Shown: positions 55,880 to 64,000 of the stretch, piece by piece
Layout of the letters: the number at the start of each line of letters is the position of its first letter
How positions within the stretch are numbered: position 1 is the first letter of the stretch
Source of the DNA: Lepeophtheirus salmonis
Lineage: Eukaryota > Arthropoda > Copepoda > Siphonostomatoida > Caligidae
Direction: 5' to 3'
DNA length: 64,000 bases
Assembly (NCBI RefSeq): GCF_016086655.4
Contig: NC_052135.2
Span: 50,393,671-50,457,670, forward strand
The notes under the pieces: generated by a model
The model's input: only the letters and a program-made list of their open reading frames with translations
What the model was told of the DNA's origin: nothing
Database searches by the model: none
Made by a program: the position numbers and the translations under genes

Positions 55880-57316
55880 TTTGCATAAATGGAAAGCAGA
55901 TAACTATAATTATCACACAGTCTATGACAAATTGAACCGAGTGGCTTTCTTTGCTCCAAAAAAGAATAATTTAAACAAAAAGAAACTGTTATCCATGAAA
56001 TTTAGAAAAAAAACACCTTTGAAGCAGCGCCGAGCTTTGGTTTGTCAAGGACTACGTTGCAACGTTACATAAGCATGACCTCTGAAGAACGTCTGGGCAG
56101 TGGCTATGAACACTGCAGAAATCTAAATCTTAGCATTTCTCCCTTCATGGAGAAATTGTTGGCTTACCAAATCAAAGATTTGGGTAATCCATACCATGGA
56201 CTAGCTCCTGGTAAATACATGGAGTTAGCCTATGAGTTTGGAAAGGGAAGTCATATTAGTATGCCAGACTCTTGGACAACCAATTCAGTAGCTGGTAAAG
56301 AAAATCGTATTGTTCCTTCAATGAAAAACATTCCCAAATGTTATTCTTCTAAATAACTTGTCTTACTACATTCTCTCGTACAAACCCAATATTTAAATAA
56401 TTAATATTTAAAAAGTTTTCTCCACAAGATGTATATGATATAGGGGAAACAGGCTTTATAACTGTCCAGGCTCCACCTACAGTGGTTAGTCAGGTTGGGA
56501 AGAAACAAGTTGGGGATGTCACTTCTGGAGAGAAAGGACAACTGATCACTGTTCTATGCACCATTAATGCTGGTGGTTAAGCTGTTCCTCCGTTCCATGT
56601 GTTTCCACGGATAAAAGTCAACCCAGCCTTCCTCAATGGAGCCTTGCCCGGAGAAGAGGCTGCAGCTACCAAATATGGTTTGATGAAGAGCGAGCTATTT
56701 TCTGACCGATACTTACCTTTCTTCATACGTCAACAAGAAGGTTCTTATTATGGACAATCACGAGTCCCATGTATTGTTGAAAGCCATAACTACAACTAAA
56801 GACAATGTCATTTTAATACTTACATTGCCTCCACATACATCTCACCGTCTGCAGCCATTAGATAGAACGGTGTATGGGCGCATGAAACAGTGTTACAACA
56901 ATGTGTGCGATGATTGGCTGGAAAGCCATCCAGGGCGTGGAATCATCACTTACAGAATTGCAGAGTTGTTGTTACTCCATCAAATGTAATTTCTGGGGTT
57001 CAGGCCACTGGGGTTTCTCCCTTCAACAAAGACATTTTTCCACATTATGCTTACCTACATTCGGATGTCATAGACCACCCTCTCTGCTAACCCATAAAGC
57101 CTCCTGAGCAGTTGTAAACAGCTGTTACAGAAGAACCACTCACAGCAACCCAACCAGATCAACCCATAGATCATCCAAAACAGTTAAACAACCAACCAGC
57201 CCACCAATGAAATTAAACTTAAAGTAACTTCGCAGAGGTTAATGCCGATTCTAAAGGCACCTGCACGGAAGAAAAATATCAGGAGAAAACGTCGAAAAAC
57301 GGCTATCTTGACTTAA
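55880..57316 (+). pseudogene. pogo/Tigger-like transposase pseudogene
   Basis: Domains in order: a psq-type helix-turn-helix (AAPSFGLSRTTLQRYI, from 56,024); the CENP-B-like region GLAPGKYMELAYEFGKGSHI then SMPDSWTTNSVAGKE; and a DDE_1 catalytic domain. The first catalytic aspartate is in VYDIGETGF (56,437), the second in MDNHESH (56,753), the third in LQPLDRTVYG (56,861), with 35 residues between the last two. Further on come SGVQATGVSPFNKDIFP and a basic tail APARKKNIRRKRRK before the stop at 57,314. It is broken by several frameshifts, a gap at about 56,345-56,420 and a stop at 56,578. The length, about 440 codons over all frames, fits a complete pogo-type protein. Terminal repeats were not located. 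Confidence 0.95.
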
Positions 57317-57369
57317 ATGGGAGAAGTAAACATATTGTACAACAACATCTCTAACTATAAAATATCCTT

Positions 57370-57775
57370 GCGAACCAAAAATGGTACTGGGTCATGAAAA
57401 CTGGTTCTTAAATGTCATGATGGTTCAGGCCTGGATACTTTTTCAAGCTATTGGCAAATTCAATAAGAACCAAAAACAAGAGAATATGAGTCAAATTGAC
57501 TTTATGAGGAAGAGTGTGTCTGCGATGTTTGTCAATCATGATGTAAGGTCCAAAAAGAGGACAATCCTAAATACAAATACAGCCATGAATCATAGAAGGT
57601 ATGATCAGGGTAATCACATGATTTTCTTCAATAGTAACACAAAAAGTGTTTGCCAAATGTGTAAAGAGACCCAACTCAGACAAAGGCGTACTTATTATCA
57701 ATGCAGAAGACACAATGTGCGTATTGGTACACAATACTTCGAATCATATCATACTCGCCAAGAAAGACAATAAAT
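57370..57775 (+). pseudogene. C-terminal fragment of a piggyBac-like transposase
   Basis: The frame 57,381-57,773 reads ENWFLNVMMVQAWILFQAIG, then SQIDFMRKSVSAMF, then RYDQGNHMIFFNSNTKSVCQ and MCKETQLRQRRTYYQC, ending TQYFESYHTRQERQ. The first two pieces match the last part of the DDE_Tnp_1_7 domain (…VQNAWLLFRxI…LDFRRxxA). The rest matches the cysteine-rich C-terminal ribbon (RYDGxNH…C..C……RTxYxC..C.V.L…CFExYH). Several ribbon cysteines are lost (CRRH, GTQY). The catalytic residues lay upstream and are missing. It lies 60 bp after the pogo stop. Confidence 0.82.
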
Positions 57776-58044
57776 TATATTTTCATTTGCTGATTAGAAT
57801 ATATCTAAAATACTCAATATGTATTTCCTTTGATAAATTTTATAGAAGATTTTTTCTCGGTGTATTCAAAAAATGAGCATTGTATACGGGTTGTGCCCAT
57901 ACGTTCCTAAAGGAATGTGGCTTTATAGCACATCGGGTGAGAGCGAGATCTTAATTAAGACATAATTAACCTTATTCAAGTTCATAAGAATATTATATTC
58001 AACATTTCGTTAAAAAAAAAATTAAGGTAGTTGGGCATTATTAA

Positions 58045-58305
58045 ATTAATCACTCAAATCAACAACTACATCCAGCATTAACCACAGCCTCCAACCTGGA
58101 CCTGAATATAGCAGTGGCCTTGATGAGGAAGTTTTTGCACATGTTGCTTCAGATGCAACGAGCTTAGAGACAACATTTCCTTTACTAAAAAGAAACAAAA
58201 AGTTGTTTTTTTTCCCGAAAAAATCCGGTTGCAACTACCCCATTTGAACAAATCGAACCAATTTGTAAAGACAGGATCTATTAACATCAATTTCAGCTCT
58301 CAACC
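58045..58305 (-). pseudogene. mariner-like transposase, same family as 33.9 kb
   Basis: Minus strand. Nucleotides 58,300-58,190 align with 34,130-33,990: WGSCNRIFSGKKTTFCFFL occupies the place of the block around the second catalytic aspartate, with the aspartate codon lost. The WPxxSxDLNPxDY block seen at 33.9 kb is deleted. A different frame then reads CKNFLIKATAIFRSRLEAVV and NAGCSC, the C-terminal helix. The overlapping frames of 62 and 70 codons each follow the protein only in part. Confidence 0.72.
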
Positions 58306-58309
58306 ATAA

Positions 58310-59865
58310 TTATCTAGCGAGTTATTTGTTTTTTGGGTGTGAACCCGGCACGGGTGTACGCAATAATGGCAGCACAGGGTTCGTATTCTGAAGACATCTC
58401 AAATATTTTGTATTTTTTCTTCTACAGTTTTATCAGCTAAATCTGATGAGCACATTTTTTATAAACACAGATTTCTAGCTTGCTAAGATATTGATGTCTA
58501 AAATTATTTCAGATTTGAAATTATCTCTCTGGATGTTATTGAACTTAAGATCCTTTTATAACTTCTTTTTTTTTTAAATTTTTTTTGTAAGCAATTGTGA
58601 AATTCAGGAAATAAATACAATCCCACTCCGAATCTTACAAGGACATATGTAGACAGGAGTTACTTCACTTTCGATTCTCAGTCTTACTCAGATTCCATCA
58701 AACGTACTGAAATGATAATTTAATTCGGTCTTCTAAGGAGCTCGCAAATTAAACCAATTTATCCAATAAGAAATAATTTTAAAAAATAAGTTTGCTCTCG
58801 GATCCCAGTGCCAGTTTCCGACCAGCTCATATAAAAAAACAACCATTCTTATCCCAATGCAAATTTTTATCAAAAATTCTGCTAGTATCTCAAAAAGCAC
58901 GTATGGTGGGGACCTCATATCTCAAGATATTAATAAGTTTGTAAATCTTAAGCATTTTCTATATTTAAAAAACCTACATATCAATAAATATATATTTGTA
59001 TTGCTTTTTTGTATTATACAAGTACATAAAAGGTTGTTTCTCCGGAATCCCGTTTTTTCGGAAAATATATTTTTCTTAAATTATTTTTTTATGGTCCTTA
59101 ACCAAAAAAAAATGAAAATTGTACAAATCTAACAATATTTAATTCACATTACTTTCACTTAACTCAAATATCAGAATCTAGGATTTGTATCTAGTAGTTT
59201 TTCAAAAAAAGTACTATTCAATGATGATGTTTATTCTTTTTTATTCTTTGTTAAGATTTATGGGAAATTTATCCATATCCCTTAGTAAAAATATCAACTT
59301 TGAGCCACGAAATCAGTGTTTCCTTCGATTATGGTGCAATTTATAACGTCAGTGAATACGCTCTATAGAGTATTCCTTCTCTAAGTACATTACCATTTGA
59401 AAAATATTATTAATAATACAAGAAGCAAGCTCTAACCATTTAAAATATTTGGGTTCTCCTACCAAAAATCGTTTTTTACACTAAATGCATAAATTTAAAT
59501 TTTTTTAAAGCTTTTTTTTTTTACTTTTTAATAGTTTTGAAAGCATTTATTTATATTTATAAGTTCTTTGACACCCTTCAGCAATGAGAGAAAATAATAA
59601 TTTTTTGTACATTAATTAAATACAATTTTTTTTTATTTTTCATGGCATATATTGTTTACAAACTTTTTTTATAATAAGAGGATATTTTTTACATATAGGA
59701 GTGTCCGAACGAGGGAAAATTTACAATTTTTTTCTTTCTATCTCAAAATTTGAGACAGCCTAAGCGGAGTGTTACATATTAGATAAAGTAAAAAGAAATT
59801 CATTTTTTTTAATAGAATTTTCTTAACTTTTCCGAAACCCTACACCCAGTTGCATCTTACTCCAC
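58310..59865. other. AT-rich stretch with a family B scrap
   Basis: GGAAATAAATACAATCCCAC, then TCGATTCTCAGTCTTACTCA-like sequence at 58,605-58,695, recalls the middle of family B. A 91-codon frame at 58,857-59,132 is AT-driven. No gene is called. Confidence 0.4.
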
Positions 59866-59872
59866 TAACGAG

Positions 59873-60125
59873 GGATCCATTAAAATCTGAACACTTTGAT
59901 TTTAAACTTCAACAAGATGTAATTTATAAATTAACATAGTATTTCAACAAAATTAATACTATTAATATACATGTATGACTGACTCACATAATATTTTATA
60001 TAGCCGCCCTTAGCGACAAAGATGGCTTCCAGATGGCGTCAGAGGGCCTGGCACACACAGTGGATGTAGGCCTCTCTACAGAACACTTCTTCTTCTTGAA
60101 GGTTTTGGACTTGCTGTCGGCAAAC
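59873..60125 (-). pseudogene. 3' end of a mariner-like element
   Basis: Minus strand. A frame from about 60,122 reads CRQQVQNLQEEEVFCREAYI, then HCVCQAL, a stop, RHLEAIFVAKGGYI. This matches the C-terminal helices and AAKGGYI ending of the relics at 2.4 and 8.9 kb. The terminal repeat AATCTGAACACTTTGATTTT follows at 59,884 (plus strand), with AACTTCAACAAGATGTAATT behind it, as in the other two copies. The natural stop is lost: the frame continues KYYVSQ. Confidence 0.78.
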
Positions 60126-60129
60126 CGGA

Positions 60130-61805
60130 GTCAAACAATCACAATACTAAGTTTATTGAGTTCGAAATCTTTACTTTTGAACACCCTTTCGTGTGAAGCA
60201 ATTGCACTTATACAACGCGATATACACATTACTAAAGCTATCTATTGAAAAATTTGCATTCCCTTTTATTGCACCTATAGTTATTAGAGTAGATGAAGAG
60301 TTGTTCTTTACTCCTTTTGATAGACAATTAGCACCCAACCCTACTGAATATTTCAGAAGATACCAATTCTCAGCCTTTTACTCATAATAGGACCTTCCAT
60401 CTCCTTTCAAACTCAAAAGGCCATTGATTACAGGGGGGATGCTAAACAACTCTTGACTAAGATCTTGTTGTAAATAGGTCCAAAAAAGTTATATATGCAA
60501 CAAAAAGGTAATAACAAATGAAAGAAAAACATTCCTGAATTTGAAAACAAATATATTTATTAAGCTATTTTGAGTGCAGTTTCTACAAAATGGGTCTATT
60601 CAAACACAAAATAAAGTAATATGCAGTGTCTCTTTCTTTACAAACTGCAAAAAGAAATAGATTTTTTTTCAATCGTATTATTTCACTCTCAAAACTTTCC
60701 AAAAATCTTTTATTAAAACTTCGAAAGATTTGCCATTAAATTTTTTTTTTTGATTTTGATTGAGTTTTAATTTTCTTAGGTAACATTTAATACCTATGTA
60801 ATGTAAGGTTGTATGAAAATGTTTAAAATTTAATGTAATTAACTCAATTATTTTAATAATTGTAAGAAAGTACGAAATATTTAAGACGAAGGAAAAGCTT
60901 AGAAATTAAATAAAAGTAAGTCCATTAGATAACTTAGATTTAAAAATACATTGTAAATATATACATTGCAGTTCCTCTATTTACCTCTCAAATATTAATT
61001 ACTTATTACGATTAATCAAATAATTGACTTAATTATGTTAAAATGTTGAATGTTTTCATGCATTGATTAAAAATGTTAAATATGGAATTCCTAGAATACA
61101 TTATTAGATAAAAGAAACTTATCATTGTTAATATGTTTAAGTATTTCTATTAAAAAAGAAAATATATATTTATGATTGTTATGCCACATTGTTATTGAAA
61201 AGAAAAAATAATTTTTTCTGACATCAATACTCCAATGGCAACCCTAAATTATTGTCGTTTGATAAAAGGTCAAAAGTTTATTTGTTTCAGATACATAAAA
61301 TTGGCCAAGCTCACTTTCATATTTAAAGAAAAAGTTATATCTATGAAAATTTTCTCTCCAAAGGGTGGTTTTTTGACCGCTGAACTACTGAATCCCTTAA
61401 TAAATAAACAATATCCTTAAAAAAAGACATTTTTAAATGGGTAGAAGCCCTAAGAAAATTTACAAACATTACTTTTTATTAAAATACAATAGAAAATAGA
61501 GTTAACATGTCACCTTAAAAATTGGGCATCCTAGTGCACACGATAAATTAAAAATTTAGAAGAGGTTAACATTTTTGTGTCTTTTGACCTTTTATATGAC
61601 CTTAAAACTCTAGTTTATTAACTTCAAATGTTATATAACTATTATTTTTAGCATCACACATTAATGTGTTTTTTAATGTTGTTGAAAATAGATTTTTTTT
61701 AAATAGTATCTATTTTTTTTTCTAGATTCACTAAAAGATGTTCTTGCATCATCCGTAAAGTTAATTAACATCTCTCTCCTCTACTTATACGGTGCTACAA
61801 AATTG
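60130..61805. other. AT-rich stretch with unrecognised ORFs
   Basis: Frames at 60,193-60,387 (64 codons, LSIEKFAFPFIAPIVIRVDE) and 61,235-61,420 (61 codons) are on the plus strand and not recognised. No transposon motif was seen. Confidence 0.35.
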
Positions 61806-61809
61806 CACA

Positions 61810-62002
61810 TAAAGTAGACAAAAAATTATTATAAAATAATGAAAAATTGATGGATTATATTTGAAAGGCCCTATCAGGGCCAATTTAAGTTTTTTAAATT
61901 CGATAAAGGTTCTAAATCTTAACTAAAAACCTTGGGTATCTTAACTCAACCACAATTTTTGAATACTTTTTTTTTTGTTTACGATTAATTTTATGGTGAC
62001 AC
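61810..62002. mobile_element. family A element, truncated
   Basis: AAAAATTGATGGATTATATT, then GGCCCTATCAGGGCCAATTT, then GGGTATCTTAACTCAACCAC, matches the right half of the 53.3 and 26.2-kb copies. It ends TTAATTTTATGGTGACACAA, equivalent to the ATATGTGG…GTCAACATAAAA end in reverse. Confidence 0.55.
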
Positions 62003-62198
62003 AACAGAAAGGATATACTCAGAATTAGACATATTATACGAATAAAAATATTCAAATGCTGGGCTTTCTAAACATATTATATTTGATCTGAAAATATAAT
62101 ATTTCAAATCATTTTTTAATGAAGATTACGTGGAAGAATAAAAAAATCCTGCTTTATTTTATTCGACTATTGTTTAAAAAACTGGAAAAATTACATGG

Positions 62199-62320
62199 AC
62201 TGACGTAGCTCAGTAGAAAACATGCTAGGGAGAAATTTATTCACTTGAGCTGAATTGGTGTAGATTCGATTTACGATCACTCTTGGAGAAGAAAATATAT
62301 ATTACTTATACGGACTTCAA
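62199..62320 (+). mobile_element. tRNA-derived SINE-like sequence
   Basis: ACTGACGTAGCTCAGTAGAA, then ACATGCTAGGG, resembles a tRNA D-arm with A box. TGTAGATTCGATTTACGATC, about 45 nt on, resembles a B box. It aligns along its length with the minus-strand sequence at 46.03-46.15 kb, including the tail AGAAGAAAATATATATTACT. No acceptor stem forms, so it is not a working tRNA gene. Confidence 0.55.
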
Positions 62321-62324
62321 AGAC

Positions 62325-62840
62325 CATTATTCTTAGATCAGATGCAGTAATTGTAATTCCATCATGTTTACTTATACCCATAGTTAAGTAGTGTGTAATA
62401 AAAAAACTACATTTTAGGATAGGCAATCATTAAAAAGTATGTTAAGAAAAAACTATGTATAGAAATTGGAAAAGGAAAAACTATTGCTGCGTGCGTTTTT
62501 TCTTTCTTTTTGTTCAATATATAATCGGTCGTCGTAATGTTACCTTCTGCCCCTGAAGTAAGCATTATTGCTAGATATGGGTTTTGTGAAATCACATACG
62601 GTACACCTGAATTAAGATGTTTGTTAATATCAGCTGCTTTTTTTTATAATTTTGGAGGGAGAAAATGAATTACTGCTATAATGAGCAGAACCATCTACGT
62701 TTAAAATAGCAATAGTCCAGAGAAAGTAATATAATTATATTTAAATACATATATATTTTTATTATTATGCATTTTTAAATAATTTACAGCACAGATAGTT
62801 GAGAATTCTTCTTTTAGAGGGTGATGTTAACACACCATGA
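62325..62840. other. AT-rich stretch, nothing identified
   Basis: No gene supported; a 62-codon minus frame at 62,407-62,595 is unrecognised. Confidence 0.4.
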
Positions 62841-62844
62841 ATTA

Positions 62845-63370
62845 ATATACTGGGTGCGGCGAAACAATCTCTACACTTTCAATCTAGAACTTTATCGAGA
62901 TGTATTTCAGCAACCAGTTGTAATAGGGTATCTCAACAACAACAAAAATAATATGATGTATTGGCTACCCTAATTATCGATGTAGCTTCCCTTGGCAGCA
63001 ATGAGGGCTCCCAGGCGGCCACGGAAGGGCTTGCACCCATTACGGATTTAGTCCTCAGCCATGGCATTCAGTGCTGGTTGACGGACGGTGTAGGCCTTGG
63101 TTCCAACATGTACCCAAAAAGCCAATTCCAATGAGTTGGCATTTGGTGAGTAGGGACGGGACACATTTTCTTTGGCCAGAAAGGCAAGTTGTCCTCCAAC
63201 CACTTTTGCGTCTTTTCGGACGTGTGTGCAGGCGCACCATCCTCCTGAAACACCACGTTCATGTCTGGATAGTTGGTTTGGATCCCCAAATGCTTTGCAT
63301 TCTCCATTGGTTTCATGCCAGCGTCCAAAAGTGCACGTACCGAAATTTGTTGGTTACGTTCAGATGGCAT
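62845..63370 (-). pseudogene. internally deleted DD37D-type mariner-like transposase
   Basis: Minus strand. The frame from 63,370 opens MPSERNQQISVRALLDAGMK, the first helix-turn-helix, then passes without a break (near residue 33) into YPDMNVVFQEDGAPAHTSEK and TQKWLEDNLPFWPKKM, which hold the second catalytic aspartate. About 100 residues are deleted at the join. After a 1-nt loss the frame reads RPYSPNANSLELAFW, where NPLDY has become NSLEL, then TKAYTVRQPALNAMAED, a stop, IRNGCKPFRGRLGALIAAKG and SYIDN with its natural stop. The 3' terminal repeat ATATACTGGGTGCGGCGAAA is at 62,845. The plus-strand frames here are antisense shadows. Confidence 0.93.
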
Positions 63371-63404
63371 TCTCGGCTTCTATGATACTCAGGAAGATCT
63401 AGCT

Positions 63405-64000
63405 TATTTTTTATTTTTTGTTTATGTCATTAATAAATGCAGAAAATTATAATAAACCTTGATTTAAACCTATTTCAAATGGTTCTAAAAATGTAAAAAA
63501 ATAAATCAACTATATTAAATACATCTTAAACCGTAATATTTGGATTAAAACAAATTAATAAGTACAGAAAATTCCTTTTTAATGGATGGATTTTTACAGT
63601 TAGCCTTTTGTTTTGGATCAATTAGGGACAAAAAAAGTTGGATAATTAGAGGAACATATTTGATCCTTGCAAATATATTAGAGTTTATCCATTGGTTTCA
63701 TTATCTAAAAAGAATTATATAATAACGTATTGGGATATAATCTATATTAATAAAGCTAAATTTGTATTATTTTTTTTCCTGAGGACGCCTCATTTTTGAA
63801 TGTGCACTTAATAATTTAGAATTACGTCACTACTTTATCTAAGAATCGTGCGTATTTTTTAGCTGCCTTTTTTTTTTTTTTAGGATTTGATAATCTGAAG
63901 AATTAGTTGTTTTTTTCCGTAGCTGTTGTCGTTATTTTTTAACTCTTGAGTAATGAATTTCCTTCCTACGATATTCAATGATATTAAAATCCGATTTAAC
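63405..64000. other. AT-rich stretch, nothing identified
   Basis: GATTTGATAATCTGAAGAATT near 63,885 is weakly like the start of family B. No gene supported. Confidence 0.4.

Larger units (their letters stand above)
55447..57928 (+). mobile_element. piggyBac-like element carrying a pogo insertion
   Basis: At the left, TTAA (55,443-55,446) is followed by CCCATAACTGCCCAACGTCC and CTAGAGGAATGT. At the right, on the minus strand from 57,928, CTATAAAGCCACATTCCTTT AGGAACGT aligns with it as an imperfect inverted repeat. TTAA followed by CCC is the known form of piggyBac ends. A piggyBac C-terminus lies near the right end (57,370-57,775), which agrees. No TTAA is left directly outside the right end, so that side is decayed. 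The pogo-like pseudogene fills most of the interior, so a pogo element probably landed inside. The left-hand 330 bp show no readable piggyBac protein. Confidence 0.6.

Noticed and set aside
62199..62275. Intact tRNA gene
   Set aside because: A- and B-box-like blocks are present, but no acceptor or anticodon stem pairs properly and the same sequence recurs at 46 kb with a non-tRNA tail.
63071..63402. 104- and 76-codon plus-strand ORFs
   Set aside because: Antisense to the MPSERNQQ transposase relic, which has recognisable motifs on the minus strand.
1..64000. CRISPR array or bacterial operon
   Set aside because: No regularly spaced repeats, no ribosome-binding-site-led gene runs; transposon content is of animal type.

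Overview
The window reads as AT-rich, gene-poor eukaryotic DNA. I find no prokaryotic-style operons and no open reading frame above 155 codons, and I could not assign any host gene with confidence. The content is a dense layer of decayed DNA transposons set in long A+T-rich stretches with homopolymer runs. The mix suggests an arthropod, most likely a parasitic caligid copepod such as the salmon louse: mariner-like transposases spaced DD37D and ending AAKGGYI(N)D, Mos1-like mariner pieces, pogo/Tigger and piggyBac relics, and many short non-autonomous families. The species is an inference from composition and transposon content, not something seen directly.

Layout. At 0-5 kb there are three plus-strand Tc1/mariner relics, two of them with the helix-turn-helix (HTH) joined directly to the C-terminus. 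From 5 to 11 kb there are copies of a 350-450 bp inverted-repeat family (called family A here), a duplicated hairpin block and a minus-strand mariner 3' end. From 11 to 20 kb there is a Mos1-like N-terminus, a DD37D catalytic fragment and an interrupted repeat. From 20 to 35 kb transposon relics are most dense: a nested A > mariner > B insertion at 23-24.4 kb, several mariner ends, a short pogo-type element, and one well-preserved D2-D3 block at 30.2-30.4 kb. From 35 to 55 kb there are scattered repeats, further mariner relics at 39 and 40.7 kb, and a 263-bp tandem duplication. At 55.4-57.9 kb a pogo-like transposase pseudogene lies inside what looks like a piggyBac-like element. From 58 to 63.4 kb there are more minus-strand mariner relics and a tRNA-derived SINE-like copy.

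Family names used here are local labels. A: short inverted-repeat element with ends like GTCAACACAAAAGCAAGCT and GAACAAAAATCAAGAAAAA. B: repeat with CTGACAATTTGAAGAATG and GTCATGACGTTTTATTAGAT. C: repeat rich in GGACCGGTCCTAA. D: repeat with ATGATACCACAGATGACGTC. E: repeat with AGAACACTGATAAGG. F: hAT-like ends with GCGGACACCCCTG. None of the transposases looks functional; every one has stops, frameshifts or internal deletions. All comparisons were made by eye, so boundaries are approximate.
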